Virus record (IMG/VR): IMGVR_UViG_3300021425_000063
Location: 1-42,527 of that record
From: a virus
DNA length: 42,527 nucleotides
Direction: 5' to 3' (one strand)
Below the pieces are notes generated by a model. That model searched no databases and was not told where the DNA came from. It saw nothing but the letters and a program-made list of their open reading frames with translations. Each line of letters begins with the position of its first letter. Position 1 is the stretch's first letter. A program made the position numbers and the translations under genes. Shown here in pieces: positions 14,514 to 22,976 of this stretch.

Positions 14514-14774
14514 TTAATCCTCGTAAAATTCTTTTAAGTTTAGGGCTCTGTAAGCCTCACCCATTAGTGCTATTGTTCCTGCCTCATTCCTACATAACTG
14601 ACATAACCAACCTAGTCTAATCTGTTCCTTCTGTTCAGGAGGTCTGTTTATAAAAGCCAGTTCTGACATAAAAGCACTGTAAAGTCCTGCCAGCTTTTGC
14701 CAACCAGCACACCAGTTATTTTGGTGTTCTCTTTTTTCCTTTTTACTCAAAGTAGACATACTTGTAGATCTCAT
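14514..14774 (-). CDS. Hypothetical protein, 86 aa (or 81 from the second ATG)
   Basis: Contains KKEKREHQNNWCAGWQKLAG and WLCQLCRNEAGTIALMGEAY. The lone CxxC is not enough for a zinc site. Two starts are possible, at 14774 and at 14759 (MSTLSKKEKREHQ); neither has a strong ribosome binding site and both overlap the upstream gene. No family recognised. Confidence 0.65.
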   Translation of the reverse strand: MRSTSMSTLSKKEKREHQNNWCAGWQKLAGLYSAFMSELAFINRPPEQKEQIRLGWLCQLCRNEAGTIALMGEAYRALNLKEFYED

Positions 14775-14940
14775 CTAGAGGCAGTTCCAAATTATCCTCA
14801 ACTAAGTGAACTGGAAGCCAGACTTTACCTTTCTGTGCTGCAAACACACTAGGATCCTTAGTGGGCCTTACTGTCGTTTCCATTTCCTTTATTGCTCTGT
14901 TCTTATTAACAGACCATACTGCTACTTTAGTATTACTCAT
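14743..14940 (-). CDS. Hypothetical protein, 65 aa
   Basis: MSNTKVAVWSVNKNRAIKEM begins a small soluble protein ending LDEIYKYVYFE. Its start overlaps the upstream stop by ATGA, giving translational coupling. It has no recognisable motif. Confidence 0.65.
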   Translation of the reverse strand: MSNTKVAVWSVNKNRAIKEMETTVRPTKDPSVFAAQKGKVWLPVHLVEDNLELPLDEIYKYVYFE

Positions 14941-15371
14941 TTATTTAACTCCTTTAGCATTTTACTTTCTTTTAATATTTCATCAAGATCATCGTAGTAC
15001 TCTTCATCCAGAACCTGTACCCATACTCCTGTTTTAAGAGTTAGAGGAGTTCCATCCTCCTCATGACATACTGCCTTAGTTCCTTCAACGTGACTAAAGT
15101 ACACTCGTCTACCATTATAGTCAATCACTTTTTTCTCAGAAACCTCAAATAATTTGTAATATTTTTGATCCACTTGTATCTCCTCTTGACATCTAAGGCA
15201 GGAAAATCTCCTACCTAAGTTAGATTTCAACTTAAGGACGTGAGGTACTTTAGTTCTTGCGAACTCTCCTAAGTCCTTCTCCTCATTACATCTTAGACAG
15301 ACCTTTGACTTACAGACACAAAGATCACAATAGTCTAATCCTTTAACTTCAGCTCCTCCGCATGGCATCAT
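14937..15371 (-). CDS. Zinc-finger protein, 144 aa
   Basis: The first 65 residues carry several cysteine pairs (YCDLCVCKSKVCLRCNEEKD and FSCLRCQEE), consistent with two zinc-binding knuckles. The second half (NGRRVYFSHVEGTKAVCHEE) is beta-rich and may be a small SH3-like fold, followed by a helical tail. The start overlaps the end of the upstream gene by 23 bases. DNA or RNA binding is a reasonable guess only. Confidence 0.7.
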   Translation of the reverse strand: MMPCGGAEVKGLDYCDLCVCKSKVCLRCNEEKDLGEFARTKVPHVLKLKSNLGRRFSCLRCQEEIQVDQKYYKLFEVSEKKVIDYNGRRVYFSHVEGTKAVCHEEDGTPLTLKTGVWVQVLDEEYYDDLDEILKESKMLKELNK

Positions 15372-15612
15372 CTATCTCCAATATAACGTTAGTGTCGTAA
15401 ATTACTTTCTCAAGCCCTCCTACTACAGCTCTGATATTGTTTATCCTTTGGGTCTGAGAGATAAGTACTACAGGATCACTTATTTCTAGTAGTAACTCTG
15501 CTCTGGTGTCTACCATTACGGTAAGCCAAGACACCATAGCCTCTTCAGTCCTTTTAAGTATCTCCACGTTCCTTCTAAGTAGATCCACTCTGCTCTTTGG
15601 TTTGTCTTTCAT
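15349..15612 (-). CDS. Hypothetical helical protein, 87 aa
   Basis: MKDKPKSRVDLLRRNVEILK starts a wholly helical protein without cysteine motifs or membrane segments. It overlaps the transglycosylase-like gene by ATGA at its start. Nothing shows its function. Confidence 0.7.
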   Translation of the reverse strand: MKDKPKSRVDLLRRNVEILKRTEEAMVSWLTVMVDTRAELLLEISDPVVLISQTQRINNIRAVVGGLEKVIYDTNVILEIDDAMRRS

Positions 15613-15983
15613 CTGTTACCTTCAATTATCCATTGTCTGTGAAAATTACCACATCTCCTACCATACTCTAGTGTGGCTTCCTTAAGATATCCTTTAGGCC
15701 CTCCATTGAAGATTCGTCCTAGAATGTCAGCAGTGGCCACCTTACCTGTTGCTTTGGAGTATTTCTCCCCATAGTACTTAAGGTAGATAAAGATCATCTG
15801 TTGTGCCAGTCTAGCATTACGAGCATCTTCGTGCTTAAAGTTTGTCGCTGCTATCCTATTAACATCCTCAACAAAGATAGGCCTGATCTGGTAGAGACCT
15901 ATAGCCTGCTCCTCTACATTGTCAACAGTACTATTCTCTGCCAACATTAGTATGGTGAACATTGCTTTCATTAGTTCGTTCAT
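15609..15983 (-). CDS. Lytic transglycosylase-like protein
   Basis: The motif EEQAIGLYQIRPIFVEDVNR and the later IFNGGPKGYLKEAT match the small phage lysozyme or transglycosylase-like proteins that carry AxGxYQI and NGGPxG signatures. Length (124) fits. No clear signal peptide is present. Such proteins cut peptidoglycan during entry or lysis, but this copy lies near the start of the leftward block, not with late genes, so an early role or recruitment for another purpose is possible. The catalytic Glu cannot be assigned with certainty. Confidence 0.65.
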   Translation of the reverse strand: MNELMKAMFTILMLAENSTVDNVEEQAIGLYQIRPIFVEDVNRIAATNFKHEDARNARLAQQMIFIYLKYYGEKYSKATGKVATADILGRIFNGGPKGYLKEATLEYGRRCGNFHRQWIIEGNR

Positions 15984-16018
15984 TTTAGTTCCTTATTTGT
16001 TCAAGTATTTATCTTTAA

Positions 16019-16198
16019 TTAAAATGGGTATATACAAGTACTTCCGAATCTGTCACGCATCACCATTAGATCGCTTACCTCAGTATTGTAGTAGGAATCC
16101 CTCCCATACTCTTTAAGGTGCTGGCTTAGTTGTTCTCTTTTAATATTGAACAGGTGGCGCACGTAGTCTTCCATTTTGATTTTTTCTTCTCTAGTCAT
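16019..16198 (-). CDS. Hypothetical protein, 59 aa, first gene of the leftward block
   Basis: MTREEKIKMEDYVRHLFNIK continues to GSTCIYPF and stop. AAGGAAAG precedes the ATG, which lies about 30 bases downstream of the predicted leftward -10 box. It is therefore the first gene of the leftward transcript. It is helical, and no family is recognised. Confidence 0.65.
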   Translation of the reverse strand: MTREEKIKMEDYVRHLFNIKREQLSQHLKEYGRDSYYNTEVSDLMVMRDRFGSTCIYPF

Positions 16199-16225
16199 CT
16201 TCTTTCCTTTATTTAAGATACGTAC

Positions 16226-16253
16226 ACTATAAACGCCTCCGGAGAAAGTTCAA
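16226..16253 (-). promoter_or_regulatory. Leftward sigma-70-like promoter
   Basis: On the leftward strand TTGAAC (-35, 16248-16253) and TATAGT (-10, 16226-16231) are separated by 16 bp, a good match to the host consensus. The predicted start lies just upstream of the gene at 16198. It would drive the long leftward block, including the phage RNA polymerase. Confidence 0.65.
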
Positions 16254-16319
16254 ATCGAAAAAGCACGATTTTTTACCTTTTAAGTTAAATTTTTCACATT
16301 TGAAACATAGTGTCTGCCG

Positions 16320-16348
16320 TTTTCAATTATGTAAGTATCTGCTATAAC
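16320..16348 (+). promoter_or_regulatory. Rightward sigma-70-like promoter
   Basis: TTTTCA (16320-16325) and TATAAC (16343-16348) are spaced 17 bp. A second TATAAC lies at 16355-16360. The match is moderate, but it stands upstream of the first rightward gene in the only divergent gap. GGAAAG and AAAAGG upstream of 16414 serve as ribosome binding site. Confidence 0.5.
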
Positions 16349-16413
16349 ATTACTTATAACAAAAGTTCGTTAAATCGACGTACTCATCGGAAAGAAAAAA
16401 GGAAAAACTTACC

Positions 16414-16977
16414 ATGAGATTTTTAGACGAACTACCAGAATACTTCCTAGGCTGTGACCCTGACTCCAGAACTATGGCCTATGCTGTGGTCAATCTAGAA
16501 GGAGACGTGGTCAATGCTTTCACAGTGAACCATAAGAGCAATCCGCTCGACCAAGCTAGACAACATTCAAGATGTGGTGAGGAGTTCTTAGGAAACTTCG
16601 CATCAGTTGTGGAAGGTCAGAAAGTGTATAAGGACGACAAAAAGTCCAACCCAGATAGTCTTATCACCCTAGCTCGTGTTAGTGGTATAGCCTGTTCTTG
16701 GCTTGCTAGTAAAGGCAGTTGTAAAGATATTATTATCGCCAGTCCTCAAGAATGGAAGGGAAGTAAAAAGAAAGCAGCACACCAGCACCATATCTGGACT
16801 TCTATAGGAGAGCATCCTAAGATCCACGGTAAAGGAACACACGCTTACTGTTGTCCTGACGAATACAGGGGTATGGGACCTACTAAGCTCAAACATTTAG
16901 GGGATGCAATCGGATTAGCACTATGGCTCAGAGATCAGTACTTGTGGAATGAGAAGAAAAAGAGGCTAACCAAATGA
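16414..16977 (+). CDS. RuvC-like Holliday junction resolvase
   Basis: The N-terminal YFLGCDPDSRTMAYAVVN places an acidic residue at the end of the first beta strand (Asp15), and the C-terminal LKHLGDAIGLALW supplies another Asp (about 164), as in RuvC-type resolvases of phages. The middle IIIASPQEWKG is also typical. Length (187) fits. The enzyme would cut branched DNA made during replication and before packaging. It is the first gene of the rightward replication block and overlaps the next by ATGA. Confidence 0.85.
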   Translation: MRFLDELPEYFLGCDPDSRTMAYAVVNLEGDVVNAFTVNHKSNPLDQARQHSRCGEEFLGNFASVVEGQKVYKDDKKSNPDSLITLARVSGIACSWLASKGSCKDIIIASPQEWKGSKKKAAHQHHIWTSIGEHPKIHGKGTHAYCCPDEYRGMGPTKLKHLGDAIGLALWLRDQYLWNEKKKRLTK

Positions 16978-17246
16978 CAAGCTACACATACACTTCCGGA
17001 GCAGAACCTTCTTACATAATCGACCCTAATCCTGTGTGTATAGGATGGAAGTTTTGCTACGACCCTTACCAAGAGAGATCAACAAGCTTTACTAAGATAT
17101 ATAAAGTTATAGCAATGAACGATAAGTACGTGGTCATTAAAGAGCAGGTAAAGGGATTCTTAGGAATACTAAAAGACGATCAATATAGCTATCCTATTAT
17201 AATTAAACTAAAACACTTTAAAAAGAAAGCTGTGAGGTACTTGTAA
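16974..17246 (+). CDS. Hypothetical protein, 90 aa
   Basis: MTSYTYTSGAEPSYIIDPNP gives a beta-rich protein with a basic end (KLKHFKKKAVRYL). It is coupled to the resolvase gene by ATGA. No family recognised. Its place among replication genes is the only hint of role. Confidence 0.7.
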   Translation: MTSYTYTSGAEPSYIIDPNPVCIGWKFCYDPYQERSTSFTKIYKVIAMNDKYVVIKEQVKGFLGILKDDQYSYPIIIKLKHFKKKAVRYL

Positions 17247-17265
17247 TCTCACTAAAAGGCTTAAA

Positions 17266-17442
17266 ATGAACGAAATTGACGATATAGAATTATATATACA
17301 TTATCAGTCAGAAGAGGTCAGTTCTTACGGACTGCACCTTCCTGACCAACTACACGAACAACAAGAACCTGAGCAGTATAACGAGGAGCCACCATGTCAG
17401 ACAGCGGAGATACGAAACAGTCCGATCCTTACGAAGAGCTAG
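17266..17442 (+). CDS. Hypothetical acidic protein, 58 aa
   Basis: MNEIDDIELYIHYQSEEVSS is a short acidic protein with a Gln/Glu-rich middle (DQLHEQQEPEQYNEE). An AAAAGG lies upstream. It overlaps the start of the next gene by 49 bases in another frame, so part of it could be a non-coding leader; the first 40 codons are the better supported part. Confidence 0.5.
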   Translation: MNEIDDIELYIHYQSEEVSSYGLHLPDQLHEQQEPEQYNEEPPCQTAEIRNSPILTKS

Positions 17443-17870
17443 TAGCTTCTTTTTCAGATAGCGGTCGAGATGTTAAGCAGGATCTTCTAAAGTTCCTAAG
17501 AATCTTAGACATGAAAGCACAGGCAGGTTTCGATCGTACAGTCATGAACGAGAAAGTAATATCTAGTCTAGACGAATGCGTGGCACAGATGTCCCAAGAG
17601 AACGAAGATCTAAAGGACAAGCTAACAAAAGACTTCTACAATAAACCAGCCAGAAACAATTACATAGAGTCTAGTCCAGAGTACCAACGACAACAAGGAC
17701 TAAATACCAGAATGCCTGACATGGAAGAAGATTCCGACATGTGGGAAACTGAAGTTATATTTGAGAACAGTGTTGATCAGGATTTTTTCGATGATGCTGT
17801 AGATTTATTAATGATGATCAATCCATCTATCTCACAATACAAGTTATTCAAATTGTTAAGTAATGACTAG
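17394..17870 (+). CDS. Hypothetical acidic protein, 158 aa
   Basis: MSDSGDTKQSDPYEELVASF opens an acidic protein with a helical middle (EKVISSLDECVAQMSQENED) and an Asp-rich end. GAGGAGCC precedes the ATG. It lies directly before the primase-helicase and could be a partner or loader, but this is only from context. Confidence 0.7.
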   Translation: MSDSGDTKQSDPYEELVASFSDSGRDVKQDLLKFLRILDMKAQAGFDRTVMNEKVISSLDECVAQMSQENEDLKDKLTKDFYNKPARNNYIESSPEYQRQQGLNTRMPDMEEDSDMWETEVIFENSVDQDFFDDAVDLLMMINPSISQYKLFKLLSND

Positions 17871-17879
17871 GAGGCGCAT

Positions 17880-20800
17880 ATGGCAGTCTACGAAAGTGTT
17901 TCCCAAGTCAAGAAGTTAACATGCAAGGACAGCGTCGGACTGATAAAAGCCCTTCTGGAAGATATTCCTAATGACGGAGAAGGACTAGAGTATGACGAAT
18001 GGCTCACTTTAGTATCCCTTATCAAATACGAAGTAGAGGACGAAGAGTTAGGATTCCAACTTTTCGATGATTTTTCTCAGAAGTCTGACATCTATGATGC
18101 TGACTTCACGCACACCAAGTTCTTTGAAGCCCAGTTCGAAGGGACAGGAGAAGTAACACTTGGTACATTAATATATATAGCTAAAAGAGACTTAGCAGAT
18201 AAGTATGACCAGAACAAGTACTCTAAGTTCTACTCAGATGAGGCAGTTGCTGCTACTAAGGTTCTTAGGGATAAGATAAAGTCAAGTAAGAACAAATTAC
18301 CTGATCATATCCTGACAGAACCTGTCGACCAAATTAAGATGCCAGACGTTAGAGTAGAACCAGAACTTGCTCTGATGAACATACTGATAGAAGGAGAACA
18401 TTACGGTACGGCCCAGCACCCAGCAAGGGAGACTGTGGTAGATCCTTATCAGGGCGGTACATTAGAACAATACATTACAGTAAATCCTATCAAGGCAGGA
18501 ACTAAAAGACTCCAGTCAAATGTAACTCAGTTTAAATATTCAGTAGTAGAGTTCGATAGTATTTCCTTAGATGAGCAGTGGTCAGTATTATCTGCTGTGG
18601 ACCTTCCTTACGAAGCACTCATCTATACTGGAGGTAAGTCTATACATGCTTGGATTCGTATTGATGCTCCTGACATAGAGACGTTCAAAAAGCGCACTAG
18701 GCTCGTAGGTAAGATGTTCGAAGATTTCGGATACACTAAGAAGAACGGAAACAAGGTAGACACAGCAGTACTATATGATTGTGCTTCTTGGGTAAGAACA
18801 GCTGGTGCTTCCAGAGTCGCGATTAAGGACGGAGATGGCCATACGAACGGAGTAGAGCAGAAAGTACTATGGACGGAACATTCAGATGGATGGGAAGCTT
18901 GGTACAATAACACTTACCCTAAATACGTAGTTGAGTCTAGCCTTAGCGACGAACCATTAGTCCCTGACGAATTTGAAGTACCTGTCAAGTCACATAACTT
19001 TAACAGAATAAGAAAGTCCATGCAACGAGCATTCGGTGAGGATTTTACTGAAGAGTTAGTTGAGGCCTTTGAGTCCATACCTCCTGAAGGTATAGAGGAG
19101 TTCCTAGACGAAGCTGTGAACGGTTTCTTCCAAGCAGTTAGGAAGAAAACTAAATTAACCCTTGATCTATCAGACTTGTACCATCTCCACGAAGAAGCAG
19201 TTATTGAGGGAGGCTGTCAGTATGTAGGCGACATTAGAGAAGCCCTACTTAATTCCTGTTACATTGCTCGTAAGTTCGAAGAGAACAGAAAGACAGAAGC
19301 AGTCAGTAGGTTAGAGGAATTCCTAGAGTTTAATCTGGACATCTATAAAGAATACATAGATGTTAAGTTACTCGACAGAATAAACAATACCCTAGAGCTT
19401 AAGATGGAAGGTAAAGAGGAAGATTATGAAAAAGTCTTAGCCTCAGTAAATAGGATGTTCACAGAGTTCGAATTTAGAAGCGTTGTTCTCCAAGAGACAG
19501 AAGTTCACAGATACGCAAAGAATGCAGGAAAGTGCGCAAGTGATGCACTATCTTCCCAAGGAGAAGCTGTGAACGGAGCTATCTATAAGTTCAGAGACAG
19601 ACTAAGCAGTTACGTAAAATCTAAAGATCTAATGGAGGAAATAAATGTTCCTAGATATCACTCACTAGTAGCTCCCTATCTGGCTTTTGTTAAACAAAAG
19701 ACTTCTGGAGAGTTCGGTGTGGTTTCTTTAGATAATGACTCTACTGTAAAATTGCTTAACAGCTATCAGTTCTTAGACTGTTTCAGGAAGGTAGAATTCC
19801 TATCAGATGTCCCGATCTTTAAACCAGATACTGGAGAATTAATATATGGATACGATAAAGAGTTTGAAGTACTTGTGACAGGAGATTCCAAAGGCTACGG
19901 TATATTGCCTCTAGATAGAGCAATATTTACACTAAAGGAATTGTTTGTTGACTTTAAGTTCGTTTCTCCTTCTGATTATTCCAGAGCTATGGCCTGTCTA
20001 ATAATGCCAGCTTTGTGTCATGCAGGAATGCTTAACGACGACTCTAGGCCTATAGTCTATGTAGATGCTGACAGCCAAGGTGCAGGCAAAGGTACTGTGA
20101 TTAAATTCTTAGTATTCCCCTACACTGAAAAGTCACCATTCGTGACTCAGGACGACAGTTCTATTGGCTCTATTGACGAGAAGATAGGCTGTACAATCAT
20201 GGACGGACATAACCATGTCATTCTCGATAACTTGAAGCCTACTCGTAAGATGAAGGAATTCTCAAGTCCGTTTGTGGAAGGTATGCTAACTACTAACAAT
20301 ATGCAGTTTAGATCAGCAGGAATGCAGAGAACTACTCTAGATGTTAGTAAGGCAGTTCTGTACGTAACAACCAATGGTATGCCTCTTTCCAGAGACCTTG
20401 CTGAACGTTCCCTGTACGTCTCTATAAGGAAACAGCCTAGTGACTATAAGCATAAATTCTACGAAGGAGGACTGGAGAAGTACTTAATAGAAAATAGACC
20501 AGAAATAATGTCTGCTATCTACACTATACTTAAAGAGTATGTAGATAGAGGAAGCCCAACTAAGAAGCCCTTAGAAGGACACAGATTCCTATACTCAATT
20601 CCTATACTCAATTACATTATGACTGAGATCATGGGAATGGAAGACATTACGGTAGGTCTGAATCAGAAGAATTCTCAGAAGTCTGACACTGCTGTAGATG
20701 TAGCAAGGGCTATATGTTTTGCTGTAGAACAGAGCAGTATGTTAGGAACTCCAGTTAATAATCTGGACATTTTTGAAGTACTAGATCAGAATAGTGCTAC

Positions 20801-21041
20801 GGAAGTGTTAGATCTTGACTTTAACCTAGAAGTGTGGGCAGACGAAGCATGTACAGTCATAACAGCAGACGCAAAGCGAGCTATTGGTATGAAGATAAGC
20901 AGAGTAATGTCTAGACCTAGTTTACTAGGCAAGTCAGATAAGAAAAGGACTGTAACTTCCTGTCAGGTAGAGGAATTTACCTTAACAAGAACTTATGACG
21001 GCAGGACACATCAGCCGTTGTATACAGTCACTAAGGAGTAG
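17880..21041 (+). CDS. Primase-polymerase and superfamily 3-like helicase
   Basis: This 1053-residue protein combines several replication activities. Residues of about 10-110 resemble a PriCT-2 domain (DEWLTLVSLIKYEVEDEELG, ending TLGTLIYIAKRD). Residues of about 195-300 look like an archaeo-eukaryotic primase core: YSVVEFD with acidic residues near 223-225, then TGGKSIHAWIRID (about 250). The C-terminal part is a D5-like ATPase: Walker A GAGKGT at about 734-739, then VILDNL as Walker B and YVTTNG as sensor. It would unwind DNA and prime or copy. AGGAG precedes the ATG. T7 uses a TOPRIM-RecA-type enzyme instead, so this phage mixes a T7-type transcription system with a different primosome. 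Confidence 0.9.
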   Translation: MAVYESVSQVKKLTCKDSVGLIKALLEDIPNDGEGLEYDEWLTLVSLIKYEVEDEELGFQLFDDFSQKSDIYDADFTHTKFFEAQFEGTGEVTLGTLIYIAKRDLADKYDQNKYSKFYSDEAVAATKVLRDKIKSSKNKLPDHILTEPVDQIKMPDVRVEPELALMNILIEGEHYGTAQHPARETVVDPYQGGTLEQYITVNPIKAGTKRLQSNVTQFKYSVVEFDSISLDEQWSVLSAVDLPYEALIYTGGKSIHAWIRIDAPDIETFKKRTRLVGKMFEDFGYTKKNGNKVDTAVLYDCASWVRTAGASRVAIKDGDGHTNGVEQKVLWTEHSDGWEAWYNNTYPKYVVESSLSDEPLVPDEFEVPVKSHNFNRIRKSMQRAFGEDFTEELVEAFESIPPEGIEEFLDEAVNGFFQAVRKKTKLTLDLSDLYHLHEEAVIEGGCQYVGDIREALLNSCYIARKFEENRKTEAVSRLEEFLEFNLDIYKEYIDVKLLDRINNTLELKMEGKEEDYEKVLASVNRMFTEFEFRSVVLQETEVHRYAKNAGKCASDALSSQGEAVNGAIYKFRDRLSSYVKSKDLMEEINVPRYHSLVAPYLAFVKQKTSGEFGVVSLDNDSTVKLLNSYQFLDCFRKVEFLSDVPIFKPDTGELIYGYDKEFEVLVTGDSKGYGILPLDRAIFTLKELFVDFKFVSPSDYSRAMACLIMPALCHAGMLNDDSRPIVYVDADSQGAGKGTVIKFLVFPYTEKSPFVTQDDSSIGSIDEKIGCTIMDGHNHVILDNLKPTRKMKEFSSPFVEGMLTTNNMQFRSAGMQRTTLDVSKAVLYVTTNGMPLSRDLAERSLYVSIRKQPSDYKHKFYEGGLEKYLIENRPEIMSAIYTILKEYVDRGSPTKKPLEGHRFLYSIPILNYIMTEIMGMEDITVGLNQKNSQKSDTAVDVARAICFAVEQSSMLGTPVNNLDIFEVLDQNSATEVLDLDFNLEVWADEACTVITADAKRAIGMKISRVMSRPSLLGKSDKKRTVTSCQVEEFTLTRTYDGRTHQPLYTVTKE

Positions 21042-21043
21042 TT

Positions 21044-22789
21044 ATGGCAGATAAAAAGAAGAAAGTCCCGACCTCTTCAGTGTCTCAGGTAGAGAACTAC
21101 AGGGGATGTAAGAGGAAATGGTTTTTCAGTTCTGTAGACTACCTTCCACAAGAGCCTAGAAGGGCAACAGCTATAGGTGACTGTCTTCACGCAGCCCTCG
21201 AACGATACTTAGACGTAGACGAACGAGGGCTGAAGGACGGTAAGCCTCCAGAACTGTATCCTGAAGGGTGGCACTTACAGAAGGATTACTTTGGTAAGAA
21301 AGTTCTGTTTGCTTTGTCCAGTGAAGAACAACATACAGTAAAGACTCTTGTAGAATGTGCTATAGATGACGGAATAGTCATTAGAAGGCCTAATGCTATG
21401 GTCGAGTATACAGAGAAGATCCACATTACCCCAGACATAACTTTCCAAGTAAGGATAGACTATGCGTACGATTGGACTATAGAAGACCATAAGTCTTGTA
21501 AGAACTTTCGTTACACACTTGTGGAGGATAGTGGCCATTCTAGATACATAGGCAAGGACACTCAGTTGAAGGTCTACGCTTATTTCTGGGCTCTGAGACA
21601 AAGAGACTTACTACAGGTAGATATTCCTGAAAAGTTGACTATCAGACACAACCAGTTCTGTGTTGGTCCTAAAGTAACTAGTCCAGTACGTATTGTCGAG
21701 ACTGAAGTCACATTTGAGGAATGTCATAGAACCTATCGTGAGTTGGAAAAGATAGTATTAGAGCAACTAGAATGGAGGAACAAAGCTAAAGCAGGAGAGA
21801 TTGAGTTCTACGACATGGAGAAAGACCATGATACCTGTGGAAGTTATGGAGGCTGTCCTTATAAAGCCGTCTGTGTTTCTCAAGAGATGCCAGAAACTTA
21901 TAAGAAAAGAATTAACTCTAAGATAAAAGAACTAACTGAAAGATTAAAAATAGAAAAGGAAAGTACAATGGGATTTAACATTAAGAACACTGGTGGAACT
22001 AGCGCACAGGAAGAAGTACTAAAAGACATAGACACTGCATCAGAAGTGACTGTCGAGGCTACTCCTGAGCCAGAGACAGAAAAGCCAGTAGTGCCTCGTG
22101 ACTCACCGCTAGGTAAGCTAAAGACAGAACTAAATTCTCTTAAGAAGACCTGCAAAGGCATGGGTATGAAAGTACAGGACACTCCTAAAGGTAAAGAGAT
22201 TTTAGAAGCTATAGAAAAGTTAGAAGCTATCGAGAAAGCAAAGGCTGAAGAAGAAGCTAAAGCAAAGGCTGAAGAAGAAGCTAAAGCAAAGGCTGAAGAA
22301 GAAGCGAAAGCAAAGGCTGAAGCAGACAGACTCGCTAACGAGGCAGAAGTTAAGGAAGCAGAAGCTAAGAAAGAAGCTCAAGTAGAACAGGAGGTCAGTG
22401 ACGAATCTCCAGAGCCTGAAATTGCTGCAGAAGTACTTAAGCAAGCTCCTATGCCTGACTACGAAACAAAACCAAGCATCTCTTCTAGATCAAAGGAAGT
22501 AGTCATCTGTATTGGTTGTATGCCTGTGTCAGGAAAGCAAGTTAAAACTATCTCCCTTTATGCAGTGTTTGCTTCTGAGGCTAAACAGATGGCTAAAGTG
22601 AATGGTAAAGACTCTTACTTTGACTTAGAGCCATTTAAACGTCGTGAGCAATTTGCACATGCTGCTCCTACCATACTAGAACAACTAGAAGGACTTACAG
22701 TTACTGTACCTTCAGGACTAGGGCCAGACGAGCAAGCATTGTTAAACGCATTACTTATGGACAAGAACGTCAGAGCTTATTCAGCGTGA
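21044..22789 (+). CDS. Cas4/AddB-like PD-(D/E)XK nuclease with C-terminal extension
   Basis: The N-terminal 290 residues are a RecB-family nuclease: SQVENYRGCKRKW with Cys22, RIDYAYD with Asp139, then IEDHK with Asp148 and Lys150, and QLKVYAYFWALR. Cys265, Cys271 and Cys277 in DTCGSYGGCPYKAVC join Cys22 to form the likely 4Fe-4S cluster known in AddB and Cas4. Residues of about 395-430 are a KAKAEEEA repeat linker (DNA repeats near 22240-22325), and the last 110 form an unknown domain with GCMPVSGKQVKTISLY. The gene could process DNA ends. A strong internal start at 21968 may give the C-terminal 273 residues as a separate protein. Confidence 0.88.
   Translation: MADKKKKVPTSSVSQVENYRGCKRKWFFSSVDYLPQEPRRATAIGDCLHAALERYLDVDERGLKDGKPPELYPEGWHLQKDYFGKKVLFALSSEEQHTVKTLVECAIDDGIVIRRPNAMVEYTEKIHITPDITFQVRIDYAYDWTIEDHKSCKNFRYTLVEDSGHSRYIGKDTQLKVYAYFWALRQRDLLQVDIPEKLTIRHNQFCVGPKVTSPVRIVETEVTFEECHRTYRELEKIVLEQLEWRNKAKAGEIEFYDMEKDHDTCGSYGGCPYKAVCVSQEMPETYKKRINSKIKELTERLKIEKESTMGFNIKNTGGTSAQEEVLKDIDTASEVTVEATPEPETEKPVVPRDSPLGKLKTELNSLKKTCKGMGMKVQDTPKGKEILEAIEKLEAIEKAKAEEEAKAKAEEEAKAKAEEEAKAKAEADRLANEAEVKEAEAKKEAQVEQEVSDESPEPEIAAEVLKQAPMPDYETKPSISSRSKEVVICIGCMPVSGKQVKTISLYAVFASEAKQMAKVNGKDSYFDLEPFKRREQFAHAAPTILEQLEGLTVTVPSGLGPDEQALLNALLMDKNVRAYSA
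21954..21970 (+). promoter_or_regulatory. Internal ribosome binding site and ATG inside the nuclease gene
   Basis: AAAAGGAAAGTACAATGGG lies in frame at codon 309 of the nuclease. It closely resembles the real start sites of the next genes (AAAGGAGAGTACACATGG and AAAGGAGAACACACATGG). It sits exactly between the nuclease domain and the C-terminal part, so a 273-residue product is likely made as well. Confidence 0.6.
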
Positions 22790-22959
22790 AAAAGGTCTCC
22801 TCACAATTCAAAAAAGGAATGGAAGGTGAGGTAGAAGCTTGGACTTGGCTCGGTAAGATACTTAAACTTACTGGGCTGACGAACACTATGCAAGAGTGGA
22901 AGCACTCTACAGAACCGTTCTCTGAGGACAAAACCAGACACATATTCACAAGAGACTAA
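22786..22959 (+). CDS. Hypothetical protein, 57 aa
   Basis: A GTG that overlaps the nuclease stop (GTGA) opens a frame starting MKKVSSQFKKGMEGEVEAWT and ending TRHIFTRD. An internal ATG at codon 12 is too close to its GGA to be preferred. The frame fills the gap before the helicase. No family is recognised, and the start is uncertain. Confidence 0.5.
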   Translation: MKKVSSQFKKGMEGEVEAWTWLGKILKLTGLTNTMQEWKHSTEPFSEDKTRHIFTRD

Positions 22960-22976
22960 AGTAAAGGAGAGTACAC

